From Shinisaurus crocodilurus (lineage: Eukaryota; Chordata; Lepidosauria; Squamata; Shinisauridae): 64,000 nt of DNA. The position numbers and the translations under genes are program-made. The DNA lies in NCBI GenBank assembly GCA_021292165.1, contig CM037878.1:248362968-248426967 (forward strand). The letters are read 5' to 3'. Shown one piece after another: positions 1-9,902 of this stretch (its first letter is position 1; each line of letters starts with the position of its first letter). Below the pieces are notes generated by a model. It searched no databases, was not told the DNA's origin, and was given only the letters and a program-made list of their open reading frames with translations.

Positions 1-689
1 AGCCCACTGAAATAGGAGTCACCAGCTTCCACTGCCCTGAACCCAGACTGGAATGGGTCTAGATAGCTAACCCTTCAGACTCAGTCAATTGTGAGTCAGT
101 TCGGGAGTGCTCCTGGTACTTGCAGCTTTATTGAGGGGAAGGAGTTATCCCCACAGATTCCCAGAAGCCCCTTCACATGTTTGGAAGTGAATGCCTGAAG
201 AGAGCTATAGTTCCCATGGCATCCAAATGCAGGAACTATGGTTTGCTCTAATTATGAATAAGTAAAGGAAACCACTATCAAAAATTGGTTTGATATCCTG
301 GTTTGTAAACTAACCATAGTTTAAACAAACCACAATTTCCCAAGTTTCGTGATCACAGAGAACTGTGATTCGTTCTAATGTGAAGTGGAAGCTTTCAATC
401 TCCTTATATGTGCGATGGAGAAGAGGAAAGTGGAGAAAATTTAAGCCTGAGGCTTGTGTAGGCTTGTTCCCATAATACTAAACAATAGCTTGGCATTACA
501 TTTCCATTAAGAGAGATAGTTTGAGGCCCACATTCTGCTCATGGGCAGGTGCCTTTAACTCGCCAAGCCCACAGAACCTTAATATGTTTACCTGTTCTAG
601 AAGGGGTTGCACTCCCCCTGAAGTATCAGGATAGTAGTCTGGGGTAGTCTTGAACCATCTTTGTCATTGAGGGCTCAGTGATTAGGAGT
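1..689. other. Non-coding stretch with a degraded MITE
   Basis: No gene is recognisable. Between about 227 and 395 there are AACTATGGTTTG and AACCATAGTTTAAAC motifs in inverted arrangement, like those at 49.13-49.41 kb. I read this as an old copy of a short palindromic DNA transposon with decayed ends. The rest shows nothing I can name. Confidence 0.45.
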
Positions 690-1825
690 GCCCTTTACCA
701 GCTTTAGTTGGTATACCATTCATGGATAGGGATAGTCTGGCCACAGTTATGCATGCATTGGTAACTCAGGATTGGATTACTGCAATGCTGTATGTGGGGC
801 TTCCCTTGAGACAGGTCTGGAATTTGCTGCAAGCACAGAATCAGGCAGTTAGGTTGCTGAATGGGGCAGCCTACTTGCAAACATGTTACACTTTGCTCAG
901 AGAGCTTCACTGCCTGCCAATATATTACCGAGCCAGGTTCATGGTGTTGTAAAGCCCAAAACAACTTCAGACCAGGCTACCTGAGGGAGTGCCTTCTTCC
1001 ATATCAACCTGCCCACTCACTGAGATCTACAGATCAGTGCCTCCTGGTTGTCCCGTTACCTGCACAGGTACATCTGACAGGAACCAGTTGGGAGGGGTTT
1101 TTATGTTGTGGTGCCCACCTTTGGAATTCTCTCCCCGCTGCAGTGTGACAGGAACCATCCCTGATGGCGTTTTTGTTTTGGTGCCTGTTAATGCATCTGC
1201 TCACCCAGCCATTTGCTGATTTTAATACGTACCGTAACTTTGTAGGGGTTTTTTGTTTGTTCATTTTTATCTTGGTATTTTTTAATTAACAGTTTATTAG
1301 ATTATTTTTCATTCTCCAGTACAATACATGCAGTAAATTCTGCCCCTATTCCCTCCCCTTATATCCCCCCCTCCCTTCTTCATATCATCCTGTATTTAAA
1401 GAGTAAGGGCACAATCCTATGCATGTTTAGATGGAAAAAAAGTCTGGATGGGCATTGCTGGGAGTTGTAAGCCTTTTTCTGTCTTAACATGCATAAGATT
1501 TGTGCCCTAAAGATTTCATGTTTATAAGTAAAATCATTAAGCTAAAATTGGATAAATTAATAGTTACATTGAACAAAATAAAATAAAAATAACATGAATA
1601 AAATGAAATGAAATAAAAGGGTTGTGTCAAGAACTTCTCTTTGATGGCCTGGCCTGGTTTGTTTTGCAGTGGAATACAGTATTCTACATATAGTTCAAGA
1701 AAATTTCCTCATATTAATTGGAATTTTTAACTTTTATTTTAATTTGTTGTTTTAATGAATTTTGTACACTGCCCTGTGATTTGATAATGAAGGACAGTAT
1801 ATAAATATTTTAAATAAAATAATAA
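690..1825 (+). mobile_element. L2-like LINE, 5'-truncated and decayed
   Basis: This is the 3' part of a non-LTR retrotransposon. Translation of about 722-1150 across two frames gives the end of an ORF2 reverse transcriptase protein, with landmarks such as VMHALVTQDWITAMLYVGLP, LRELHCLPI and LWNSLP. The same landmarks occur in the clearer copy at 40 kb. The untranslated tail ends near 1825 with a TATAAATATTTTAAATAAAATAATAAA stretch typical of L2-like 3' ends. Frameshifts and stops make it non-functional. A MITE at 1407-1507 is inserted in the tail. The L2 assignment rests on recognising the C-terminal motifs; a related Jockey-superfamily clade is possible. Confidence 0.75.
1407..1507. mobile_element. 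PIF/Harbinger-like palindromic MITE
   Basis: A 101-bp element with terminal inverted repeats GGGCACAATCCTATGCATG and a decayed right copy. It is flanked on both sides by TAA, the 3-bp target duplication typical of PIF/Harbinger elements. A better-preserved relative with the same TAA flanks is at 7513-7596. No coding capacity. Confidence 0.7.
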
Positions 1826-1832
1826 AGACATT

Positions 1833-2033
1833 TCAGGGTGCTTCTAGATGAGGCTTTTATTGTGCAATTGTAGTGTCTTGTTCCCTGAATTTTGCAGGGG
1901 GTCCAGAAAATGTCGTCACTACAAGAACTTGTAGTGAGTTCTTCGTCCTTACTTGAACAAAATCCGTTAAGGAAGATGATATGGAATAACTGCAAGCTCC
2001 TGCACCAGGAGCTCTCTGTCTGGAAGCACACTC
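1833..2033. mobile_element. Candidate short DNA transposon
   Basis: The left end reads CAGGGTGCTTCTAGATGAGG. The reverse complement of the right side reads GTGCTTCCAGACAGAG, giving weak terminal inverted repeats over about 200 bp. No target duplication was confirmed. Two short overlapping open frames here are unremarkable. Confidence 0.35.
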
Positions 2034-2599
2034 AGTGTATGTGGGACTCTGTCCATGAGGATCACAATGGAGTGTTTCGAGCTTAATAATAAAAGGTTAG
2101 TTTTACTTGACCTTACTAAAATGTTGAAATACACCCAGGGTTGCAAATATATTTGAAGAAACTAAACCCGTCCCAAAAAACTTGTTTCTTCCTTTCCCGA
2201 CCCACCTCAAACTGCAGCAATCAGATAGATGTTTGGAATGGTACTTACTGCTTCCAAAGGTCAGATCAATCCATAGAAGTTAATTAAAAATGTAAGAATT
2301 AAGAAACCATAAAAATAATTTTAAAGGATAAACATTAAAAGTGCATTAAATATTATCCTTAGGCTCTAAGCACTCATGCATAGGTACAGCTAGGGTTGGA
2401 CTTAGGGGCCGCAGTCCAGGGCCCTGCAGCCAAGGGGCCCTCCAAATGACCACCCAGAGAGCAGCAGGTGATGAGGGCATCAGAAGCAAACTCCATTTTA
2501 TTAATGTAGTCATGGTGGTGCTATGATTTCAGAAAGTTTAAAATGCAAAACTGCACATGCTCAGAGGTTGTTTTTTAAATCAGGGTTGGCAAACAGTTA
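2034..2599. other. Non-coding stretch, unclassified repeat
   Basis: AT-rich sequence, followed at about 2395-2590 by a GC-richer segment beginning near GGGTTGGACTTAGGGGCC that looks like an interspersed repeat. I cannot assign it to a family. No gene is visible. Confidence 0.3.
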
Positions 2600-2845
2600 C
2601 AGGCAGTCCCCGGGTTACGAACGTCCCGACTTACGGACAACTCATACTTAAGAACAGACCACCATATATGTAAAAATCTGAGTTAAATACAATGGTTGGT
2701 ACTTACGAACACATGCAAGCACTATACGTACTTTGTGACACTTTGCAACACTTTGAATACATTGTGCTGCTTCTGTTCTGACTTATGTACACTTTCGACT
2801 TAAAGACAGACTTACAGATCTCGTTCGTAACCCAGGGACTGCCTG
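2600..2845. mobile_element. Tigger/pogo-like palindromic MITE
   Basis: A 246-bp element flanked by TA on each side. The inverted ends CAGGCAGTCCCCGGGTTACG and CGTAACCCAGGGACTGCCTG match closely. CAG/CTG ends with TA target sites are the signature of Tigger/pogo members of the Tc1/mariner superfamily. It is non-coding, so it must have moved with a transposase supplied elsewhere. Confidence 0.8.
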
Positions 2846-2974
2846 TATTGTTGTTGTAACATATCAATAATATAGAAACAGTTGTAAAGCATGGAATGAT
2901 GGATGTGTGTGTGTGGAAGAGAAATGTTAGTTGCCTGCTTCACAACTGACGTAATACATATAGCTAGCTTTCAA

Positions 2975-3075
2975 TTGTTTTAAATTGTTGATCACTGGCT
3001 GCACTGAAGGCTTTTCTGCAAATATGGTGGTATACAAATGTTAATAATTAATGACAATAAATAAATAAATACCCC
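2975..3075 (+). mobile_element. L2-like LINE 3' tail
   Basis: The sequence GGTGGTATACAAATGTTAATAATT followed by AATAAATAAATAAATA matches the 3' end pattern of the other L2-like copies in the window. Only the untranslated tail remains. Confidence 0.5.
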
Positions 3076-4059
3076 CACCCCCAATAAGACTGTTAGCTGT
3101 ATCATTGCACTCCTGCCAAAGTTTCAGAGGTGATCAGCAATTTTGGGGTGTCTCTGTTTCTATGTATCCAACACGACAATCTTAGCTAGGCTTGATTTTC
3201 AAAATGCATATCCTTGCAGATGGTCTGTTCTTTTAATTTAATTTAATATTTCTGTAAGTCAAGAATCAAATATGAAAATCTCATCAGTGCCTTTTATTGC
3301 CTTTTTATGTCTTATGTAGGGTGAAGGCACAATTGACGTTTTCTTCTCAAACATAATATTAAACATGTGTATACAAACTATATGATATTTTGGTACGATA
3401 TGGAAGTGTCTTAAAAACAGTGAAGTAATTAAAATGGTGATAGTGCTAACCAACCTGACCCCTCACCGGATCGTGACCTTGAAGTGGTGAGTGGGCTTGC
3501 GTCTTCCGATGAACCCTGCGAGCAATGCCGTCGGGAGCTATGTACTCCCAGTAGGGTCACCCATGGCGGTAAGGTCCGGGGAGAGGAACCAGACAAAGAA
3601 CGATCCAAAACATAAAGTCCTCAACGGCAGAACAGGCGGAAGATAATTAAACCTAAATTACAACGGCTGTGAAGGTGGATGAAGGCTGCAGCAGAGAATG
3701 GTTTTCCAATCATCAGGGCAACCGTGCCATTGGATCTTTGCCGTACTCTGTCAAGTTTGTGTGGTGATTCGTTGTGCACCGATCTCCCCACATAAAACAG
3801 TTTCACGCACAGGCGTCTTCCAATCCAACCCAACCCAACCCAACCAACCAACAAACAAAAAAAGTCCCATGGCGACTGGCAAATGGCGACAGGGGCAGGA
3901 CTGTGAATCTGGAAGCCCCTAGCCATGGACCAGCACATGGGCGGTGGATGCAGACTCAGTCGCCCTGTTCAAGGAACGAGGTAGTCGAGCAGCTCGGCAG
4001 CTGTATCCATGACTGAGCAGCCCTATTTAGGATCCACTCTGCTCACCCCGTATGGGGAG

Positions 4060-4173
4060 GGGGCTAGAAAAGGTGCCCTAAACATAGTCTACCTCTTTCT
4101 TCCCTGACTGGATTACCACGTCCAGTCAGAGAAGAAAGAGGTAGACTATGTTTAGGGCACCTTTTCTAGCCCC
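4060..4173. repeat. Near-perfect 53-bp-arm hairpin
   Basis: Arms 4060-4112 and 4121-4173 are reverse complements with one mismatch and an 8-nt loop (4113-4120). The arms begin GGGGCTAGAAAAGGTGCC and end with its complement. It sits exactly where the leader of the surrounding LINE jumps to its reverse transcriptase, so it is probably a scar of the rearrangement and not a separate element. Confidence 0.9.
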
Positions 4174-4202
4174 TCTAGAGGGACAGTAGACATTTTACTG
4201 CA

Positions 4203-5575
4203 CGTCAGCTCCAAGAAAAATGCCGGGAGCAAAATCAACCCCTTTATATGGCATTTATTGATCTTGCTAAGGCCTTTGATACTGTAGACCGAACAGCTCT
4301 CTGGACTATCCTTATGAAAATTGGATGCCCCAATAAATTTGTGAATACCTTGCGACTTCTCCATGACAACATGACGGCAACGGTTTTGGACAACAACGGC
4401 TCTCATGGTGCTCCATTTAAAGTGGGATCAGGTGTTAAACAGGGATGTGTTATTGCCCCAACATTATTTGCTATTTTCATCGCCATGATTTTACATCTTG
4501 TCGAGGGGAAACTTCCCACTGGTGTGGGAATTATATATCGAACTGATGGAAAGCTTTTTAATCTCAGCAGGCTGAAAGCAAAAAGTAAGGTAATTACAAC
4601 CTCCGTTGTGGAACTTCAGTATGCTGATGATAATGTGGTCTCCGCACATTCAGAGGATGATCTCCAAACTATCCTAAATGCTTTTGCAGAAGCATACGAA
4701 AAACTTGGTCTCTCACTTAACATCAGAAAAACCAAAGTGCTTCATCAGCAAGTGAAAGCTAACCCTTTGGTGATGCCATCTATCCAGCTTGACTGGGACA
4801 ATACTGGAAAATGTCGATCATTTTCTCTATCTTGGCAGCTATCTTTCTGTTACAGCTAACATCGACAGTGAAATCCAGCATCGTTTGAGCTCCGCAAGTG
4901 CCGCGTTTTCTCAAATGAAACAGAGTGTTCGAGGATCGGGATATTTGTAAGAAGACCAAAACACTGGTTTATGAAGCCATTGTATTGCCAACTTTATTGT
5001 ATGCCTGCGAAACATGGACTATCTATAAACGTCACTTCCACCTCCTTGACCTGCTGTTTAAGAAAGATTTCATCAACGTTGCCTCCGGAAAATCCTGCGA
5101 ATTACTTGGGAAGAACAAATGTCACCGTACTGGAAGAAACAAAGACTACTAGTGTTGAAAAATTGATCCTTCAACGCCAACTTCAGTGGACCGGTCATGT
5201 TGTTCGAATGCCTGACTGCCTTCTCCCAAAGCAGTTACTTTACTCCCAACTCAAGGATGGAAAGCGGAATATCGGTGGTCAATATAAGAGGTTTAAAGAT
5301 GTTCATAAGGCTAATCTAAAAAAATGCAATATAAACATCGAAAACTGGGAAGCTCTGGCCCATGAACGATCTAAATGGAGATTGGCCTTTCACAAAGGTT
5401 CCATGGACTCTGAAGAAGCCCGAGTGCAAGGTGAAAGGGAGAAACGTGCTAAGCGAAAAGCACGTCAAATGAATCCTTTGCAGGACCATCTTCTATCTGG
5501 TAACCTGTGTCCTCACTGTGGGAAGCTGTGTGGATCTAGAATTGGCCTCCACAGTCACTTACGGACCCATCGCTA
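4203..5575 (+). pseudogene. Non-LTR reverse transcriptase with C2H2 finger (broken ORF2)
   Basis: This is the remnant of the polymerase that copies the element's RNA at the genomic target. The first frame (about 4203-4795) contains RT motif A (FIDLAKAFDTV, with the catalytic Asp), motif B (GVKQGCVIAPTLF) and motif C (YADD). A frameshift near 4796 moves the reading to a second frame that carries YEAIVLPTLLYACETWTIY. A further shift near 5060-5150 leads to a third frame, open to 5575, with QWTGHVVRMPDCLLPKQLLY, a Lys/Arg-rich stretch and a terminal finger CPHCGKLCGSRIGLHSHLRT with its last His just after. The finger has C-x2-C-x12-H-x3-H spacing and presumably binds nucleic acid. The endonuclease domain expected upstream is absent. 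With at least two frameshifts it cannot be functional. Confidence 0.85.
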
Positions 5576-5667
5576 GAGTCTACACAATTTTCTTTAGAAT
5601 TTCCTCCTTTTATCCTGGAAGACAATCTTACTCGGTCACGAGTGATCGCCTGATGATGATGATGACA

Positions 5668-5864
5668 CATACATAACACAAATACTTTTGCAAGTCAAAT
5701 GAAACAGATACAACAAATGCCATGAAATTCTTAGAACACCGTGGATATACCATTGAGTTGAAATTAGTTTACCTTCTAATTGATCAGAATTATACCTTAT
5801 TGCTAAAGCTGCTAATATTCCATGTGGTAGCCATGTTCGTCTGTTGCAGAAAAAGCAACCAAGT
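5668..5864. other. Unassigned spacer
   Basis: AT-rich sequence between the LINE tail and the next repeat; nothing recognisable. Confidence 0.3.
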
Positions 5865-5945
5865 CTTGAGGTGACTTAAAGACTAAGAGATTGATTGTGG
5901 CACAATCTTTTGTGGCCAAGAGCTCACTTTAAGTCTTTCGCTGGC

Positions 5946-6100
5946 TCAGCTTGTCTGAGTGTGGAAAGCTAAGCAGGGTCAAGCCTGGTTATTACTTGGA
6001 TGGGAGACCCCTCCTCTAGTTTCCTGCATTGAGCAGGGGGTTGGACTCGATAGCCTTGTAGGCTCCTTCCAACTCTATGATCTATGAAAGTCTATGAAAG
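5946..6100 (+). mobile_element. 5S-rRNA-derived SINE with CR1-like tail
   Basis: Positions 5963-6009 closely match the internal part of vertebrate 5S rRNA (AAAGCTAAGCAGGGTC and TACTTGGATGGGAGACC). The following sequence, GGGGGTTGGACTCGATAGCC then CTCCTTCCAACTCTATGATC with repeated TATGAAAG units, resembles a CR1 LINE 3' end. The unit therefore looks like a SINE with a 5S-type RNA polymerase III body that borrows CR1 machinery. A second copy lies in inverse orientation at 9903-10061. Just upstream (5865-5945), ACTTAAAGACTAAGAGATT and its continuation form another repeat that also adjoins the second copy. Confidence 0.75.
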
Positions 6101-6118
6101 TCTCGCATAACTCTTTGC

Positions 6119-6494
6119 TGGGTTTTTTTTTTTTTTTTTCTAAAGAAGGGAGAACGGTGTGCCCTCTTTGGAAATTGCCCATTCACGTGGAATTTGCCAT
6201 GCTTCAAGTTCTGCATAAGTGTGACTCAAAGCAACATGCTAAGATAAATATGTAGACCTAAGTTTTTCATCTTTTTCTTTTTACTAAATTGCTCCTAACA
6301 CACATTAGCAAGTTAAACTTTTCACAACTCATTTCCATGCCCAGGAGAACCTCACCTGCTATATGTGCATCAGGTTTAAGTTTTGTTTTGTTTTTTAAAT
6401 TGCCAATCATGTGGATCATACTACCTCAAACAACGGATGAAAAACACTCCTTGCCTCGAAGTGATTTTAATCAAAACAGCTATATTTTTTATTA
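6119..6494. other. Non-coding spacer with poly-T run
   Basis: A run of 18 T begins near 6122. It is followed by AT-rich sequence with a pyrimidine tract and AACACAG just before the receptor-like fragment at 6495. No gene is visible. Confidence 0.3.
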
Positions 6495-6866
6495 ACACAG
6501 CATCTTGCTAGGGGGCAACGCATGCTGGCAGGCGAGGGCATGTCTCAGATGGTCCATGGCCTGCTGGAGCTTGTAGCCCACAAAACGTACTACAGCAGGG
6601 ACCTGCTTTTCTCAATGGAGATCCTGCACAACGTCACGGACACGTACAAGAGAGCTAGCTACGTCCCTTCCTCGGATGACATGCAGTGGTTCTTCCAAGT
6701 TGTCAGCTACATAGTGGATGCCGAAAACAGGGACAAGTGGGAGGATGCTCAGCAGGTCTTGCCTGGCTCTGTCCTCCTCATGAAGGTGGTTGAGGATTTC
6801 ATCCACCTGGTAGTGGACGTGCTCAAGGCCTTCCAGAGTTCCCTCATTGTCACAGACAACTTGGGA
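6495..6866 (+). pseudogene. ADGRB-like: ADGRB (BAI) adhesion GPCR fragment
   Basis: An open frame of about 115 codons reads like part of the extracellular region of brain-specific angiogenesis inhibitor receptors, in the stretch just upstream of the GAIN/GPS region. Landmarks are [55 protein letters not shown] and [16 protein letters not shown]1 and ADGRB2 have nearly the same order of motifs. No stop or frameshift is seen. At VTDNL the match ends abruptly and a SINE fragment in minus orientation follows, so the downstream receptor sequence (including the seven-helix domain) is missing. No other receptor exon occurs in the window. I infer a truncated retrocopy or displaced exon block. A pyrimidine tract and CAG precede the match, so a genuine isolated exon is not fully excluded. 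The choice among ADGRB1, 2 and 3 is not settled; it looks closest to 1 or 2. Confidence 0.75.
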
Positions 6867-7050
6867 ACCCAAGGCGGCTTACATGGTCCTCCTCCTCCTC
6901 TCCACACAACAACCCTGTGAGGGAGGTGGTAGATTCGATGGTGCAGCACTTCAATTGTTGTAAACCGCCCAGAGAGCTTTGGCTATTGGGTGGTATAGAA
7001 ATAAAATAATAATAATAATAATAATTATTATTATAATTATTATTATTGGC
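6867..7050. mobile_element. SINE fragment (minus) joined to L2 3' tail (plus)
   Basis: GGAACCCAAGGCGGCTTACA and ACAACAACCCTGTGAGG (about 6867-6925) are the 3' half of the tRNA-derived SINE in minus orientation. From about 6935 the sequence becomes an L2-like 3' end (GTAAACCGCCCAGAGAGC then GGGTGGTATAGAAATAAAATAAT) that finishes in an AAT/ATT microsatellite to about 7048. The two fragments abut the receptor fragment and delimit it. Confidence 0.65.
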
Positions 7051-7070
7051 ACCCTTGTTAAAATGGTAGC

Positions 7071-7200
7071 TCGTAGGGATGTATGAGAATTTCGAGGGGG
7101 GGTGGAAAGCGAGGCGAACGCATCCCGTTTGGCTCACTGAACCCCCCGTGCGAACCACCTCTCGCCCCGTTCGCCCCCAGAACCCGGGCGCGACGTGGGT
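7071..7200. mobile_element. GC-rich MITE fragment (TAGGGATGT family)
   Basis: Starts GTAGGGATGTATGAGAATTTCG and is much richer in CpG than its surroundings. The same opening motif (TAGGGATGT followed by a GC-rich body) occurs in the element at 34289-34777 and inside the elements at 19.7 and 60.6 kb. The right end is not clear. Confidence 0.45.
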
Positions 7201-7512
7201 CTTAATCAGCTCCCAAGTGTGACCTGTAATTTCTTTATTTCTGTATCTCTCTGTGGCCCTCATTGTTATGTAAATATAATAATATAACAAAAGATGTTCC
7301 GAAACTGCAGCTAGTGCAAAATATGGTGGCCAGATATTTTTTTCCTGGTGTGCACTTTGTTGACCATAATACACCATACCAACTGCACTGGCTGCCAATT
7401 TGTCTCAGGGCACAATTCAAGGAGGTGGTGCTTACGTATAAAGCCCTAAACAGCTTGGGGCCAGAATATCTGAATGACAGCCTCATCCCATATGAACCTG
7501 CTGATAGTCTAA

Positions 7513-7596
7513 GGGTACAATCCTATGCATGTTTAGAGAGAGAAAAAGTCCTACAACTCCCAGCATCCGCCACCCATCATGCATAGGATTGCACCC
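7513..7596. mobile_element. PIF/Harbinger-like MITE inserted in LINE coding sequence
   Basis: An 84-bp element with terminal inverted repeats GGGTACAATCCTATGCATG and CATGCATAGGATTGCACCC, flanked by TAA at 7510-7512 and 7597-7599. Removing the element and one TAA restores a continuous L2 reading, GATAGTCTAAGATC. Both ends and the 3-bp target site are therefore directly supported. Confidence 0.85.
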
Positions 7597-7811
7597 TAAG
7601 ATCTTCTGTTACAGAAGTCCTTCTGCATGTCCCACCACCAACAGAGGCTATGTTGGCAGTAACATGGCATAGGGCCTTCTCTATGGCAGCATCCACCTGT
7701 GGAATCCTCTCCCAGAGGAAGTTAGGGCAGCCCCTTCTTTGTTCATTTTTAGGCAGTCTGTTAAAACTATTTTGTTTTACATTACTTTTTTTTTAGTATT
7801 TTAAATGTATT

Positions 7812-8185
7812 AGCTCTACACAGCACTTTGACCTTGGAGCTGGGAATCAGCACTCTGATCCCCCTCCCCCAGCATGGGTGTAAAGAACCATGTTGGATGC
7901 TCTCTGAGGTCAGAAAAGCGACCTTGGAGAGGGGGAGAAATGGGCGTTTTTTGTGGATGGGAGAAAACTGGAGCAGCCAGGACACGAGGTATCCTAAAGC
8001 CACTCCAGCCTCCTTCCCTCGCCTTTTGAAACGGTGTCACTAGATGGCGGAAAATGCCAGTCTAGCGAAAATGGAGAGCAGAAGGAGCAATGAGGTGGAG
8101 ATCTGCATTGGATGAGCCTGAGCCTCCGAATTTGGAGGCTCCCACTCATCTCAAATAGATTGCATCCTAAATAGTTTTTAAAGTT
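7812..8185. mobile_element. Unclassified insertion inside L2 tail
   Basis: About 370 bp interrupt the L2 3' region between TTTTAAATGTATT and TTTTTAAAGTTGTAAATG. It is GC-richer than the flanks. No clear inverted ends or target duplication were found, so the class is unknown. Short open frames on both strands are not convincing. Confidence 0.35.
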
Positions 8186-8240
8186 GTAAATGTGTTTTAA
8201 AGTTTTAATTGTAAGTCACCTTGTTGACATATAAATATAT

Positions 8241-9183
8241 AAATACAGAAACATATAAAGGGGAAAAAAGCCGGATGTATAAAAGCAGAAGATCTGGATG
8301 AGTTTTCATTGTCTGGGAGGATGGGACTAAGATGCTCATATTCCAGGGCTACTGGGAAAGGGCAGAAGTTCCACAAGTTTAATTTCTCTCTCCCATCATA
8401 TTTTTGCTTCATGCATGATTAAAGAATGCTATTGAAAAGTGTATGCCTAAAGATCCAAATAGCAGGCATACCCAAAGTATTCCCAGTAAGAATTACAAGA
8501 AAAAAGAAAGAAAACAAATCCCTGTGCCACATCACAAACTACTTTTGGAAATCTCCTCAGTTTCAAAAGCACATTCCCAGATTTCATGAAGACCTGCTGT
8601 TTAAGAAACATAAAAGCTCAGTCCTTTGGGCATCTGAAACCAGTTGTGCAGTTCTGTCAAGTCCAGCCATAATGCACAGATATGACAAATGCATTTTTCA
8701 CACATTTATCATACAGGGAGCTGGGTTTAGCTGAAGTCCTTGCTAATTGTACACAGTGACAAAACAATGGTTTTCTGGTATCTAATTTGTAAAGTGGCCT
8801 ATAGTGTTGCAGTGATGAGAAACGTCCTGAATGTGGGGCCTTTTGTGCTCCATATGGTTTATATTCCCTCTGATATCCTTTTTCTATAAAAAGGAAAACA
8901 ATGAAACACACACACACACACAACCCCAACTCAGTACAAAATTCTATATTCCGAAAAACTATGTTAAAACAAATGGGCAGCTGGGCAAATTATATAAAGC
9001 ATACACAGTATGGTTGCAGAAACAAGAACTTTTTGTATGGAGAAAGGAAACTTCTCACATATTTTTTGAGGATTGCGATGCGCATTTGCAAGCTGATAGT
9101 ATGGGAAACTGAAATGTAAGAACCAGTATATAATAGTGATTGTATTTTACAAGGAAAATCCTGTGAACTTTAGAGCTCATTTG
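8241..9183. other. Non-coding stretch
   Basis: No recognisable gene. A short CA repeat lies at about 8906-8922. Several small open frames are compositionally ordinary and match nothing I know. Confidence 0.35.
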
Positions 9184-9292
9184 GGGTGCAATCCTATGCA
9201 TGTTTAGACAGAAAAAAAAAGTCCTATGCTAGCTAGGGAATGCTGGGTGTTGTAGAACATTTTCCTGTCTAAATATACATAGAGTCTTTTTA
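9184..9292. mobile_element. Decayed Harbinger-like MITE
   Basis: The left end GGGTGCAATCCTATGCATGTTTAGACAG matches the family at 1407 and 7513. The right end (CTGTCTAAATATACAT) is degraded, so the target site cannot be confirmed. Confidence 0.5.
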
Positions 9293-9902
9293 TTCCTAGG
9301 TGTTCCCTTGCTGTGTGTCTGCCTGCTAATCTATAATATCTTTTTTGCATATCTTCAGGTAAGTGAGTATGATGACTTTGGAGAGTGCACCACATCTTTA
9401 AATTGTGAGAGGAGACATGGGCTAGGATCAGGCTTGTGAACTGATGAAGTACTCAAGTTTCTTCAGTAAAAAAATTATTATTATTGTTATTATGTCAGTG
9501 AAATATTGTGTTACAGAATCTAGGGCGATAGCTGCTTCTACACATCATGCAGAATACTTTAGCATAAGGTACAGAAAAAATGGATGCAACAGGATCCTCT
9601 CCTATCAAACAAACCGTGTGTAACATAGACACTAAAAAAGAGAGCAAGAACTGGGAAAAGAAGCCTTGTTGGATAGATGCATCAAGTGCATTCCAATTGT
9701 TAGCTGCATTTGTAATGCCAAGGTTACAGTTGTATCATACACATGCCATGTATAAATAAAAATATTTTCTTTCAAGCAGGCCTCCATGCCATCCTGTACA
9801 ATAAACCAGGCAGTTTAACAGAACTCCAAAACATGTTAAGGAACAGATTTCAGGTATGGGCCATACTATACTGTCACTATTGAATCGTTGTAATCTGCCG
9901 TA
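9293..9902. other. Non-coding stretch
   Basis: AT-rich sequence with a short ATT repeat near 9474-9492. Nothing else recognisable. Confidence 0.3.

Larger units (their letters stand above)
3455..5667 (+). mobile_element. Non-LTR retrotransposon with C-terminal zinc finger, rearranged
   Basis: A LINE with a GC-rich 5' leader (about 3455-4059), a missing endonuclease region, a reverse transcriptase, a C-terminal C2H2 finger and a short TGATGATGATGATGA tail at 5651-5665. The leader joins a 53-bp-arm hairpin (4060-4173), after which the sequence enters the reverse transcriptase just upstream of motif A. The 5' half of the coding region has therefore been lost, and the join is marked by an inverted duplication. 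The RT-plus-finger layout and the simple-repeat tail suggest an I/Jockey-type non-LTR clade. I do not name the clade because I could not compare it with a library. Confidence 0.8.
7263..8240 (+). mobile_element. L2-like LINE fragment with two insertions
   Basis: Translation from 7263 gives L2-type ORF2 C-terminal motifs (KLQLVQNMVARYF, LHWLPICLRAQFKEVVLTYKALN, LGPEYLNDSLIPYEPADSLR). The coding match is broken by a MITE at 7513-7596, then continues with LWNPLP-like sequence near 7700. The 3' tail resumes at about 8185 (GTAAGTCACCTTGTTGACAT). Sequence between about 7812 and 8185 does not belong to the LINE and looks like a second insertion. Confidence 0.75.

Noticed and set aside
5963..6009. 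5S rRNA gene
   Set aside because: Only about 47 bp of the 5S sequence is present, joined to a LINE-like tail, and there is a second copy of the same chimera. It is a SINE.
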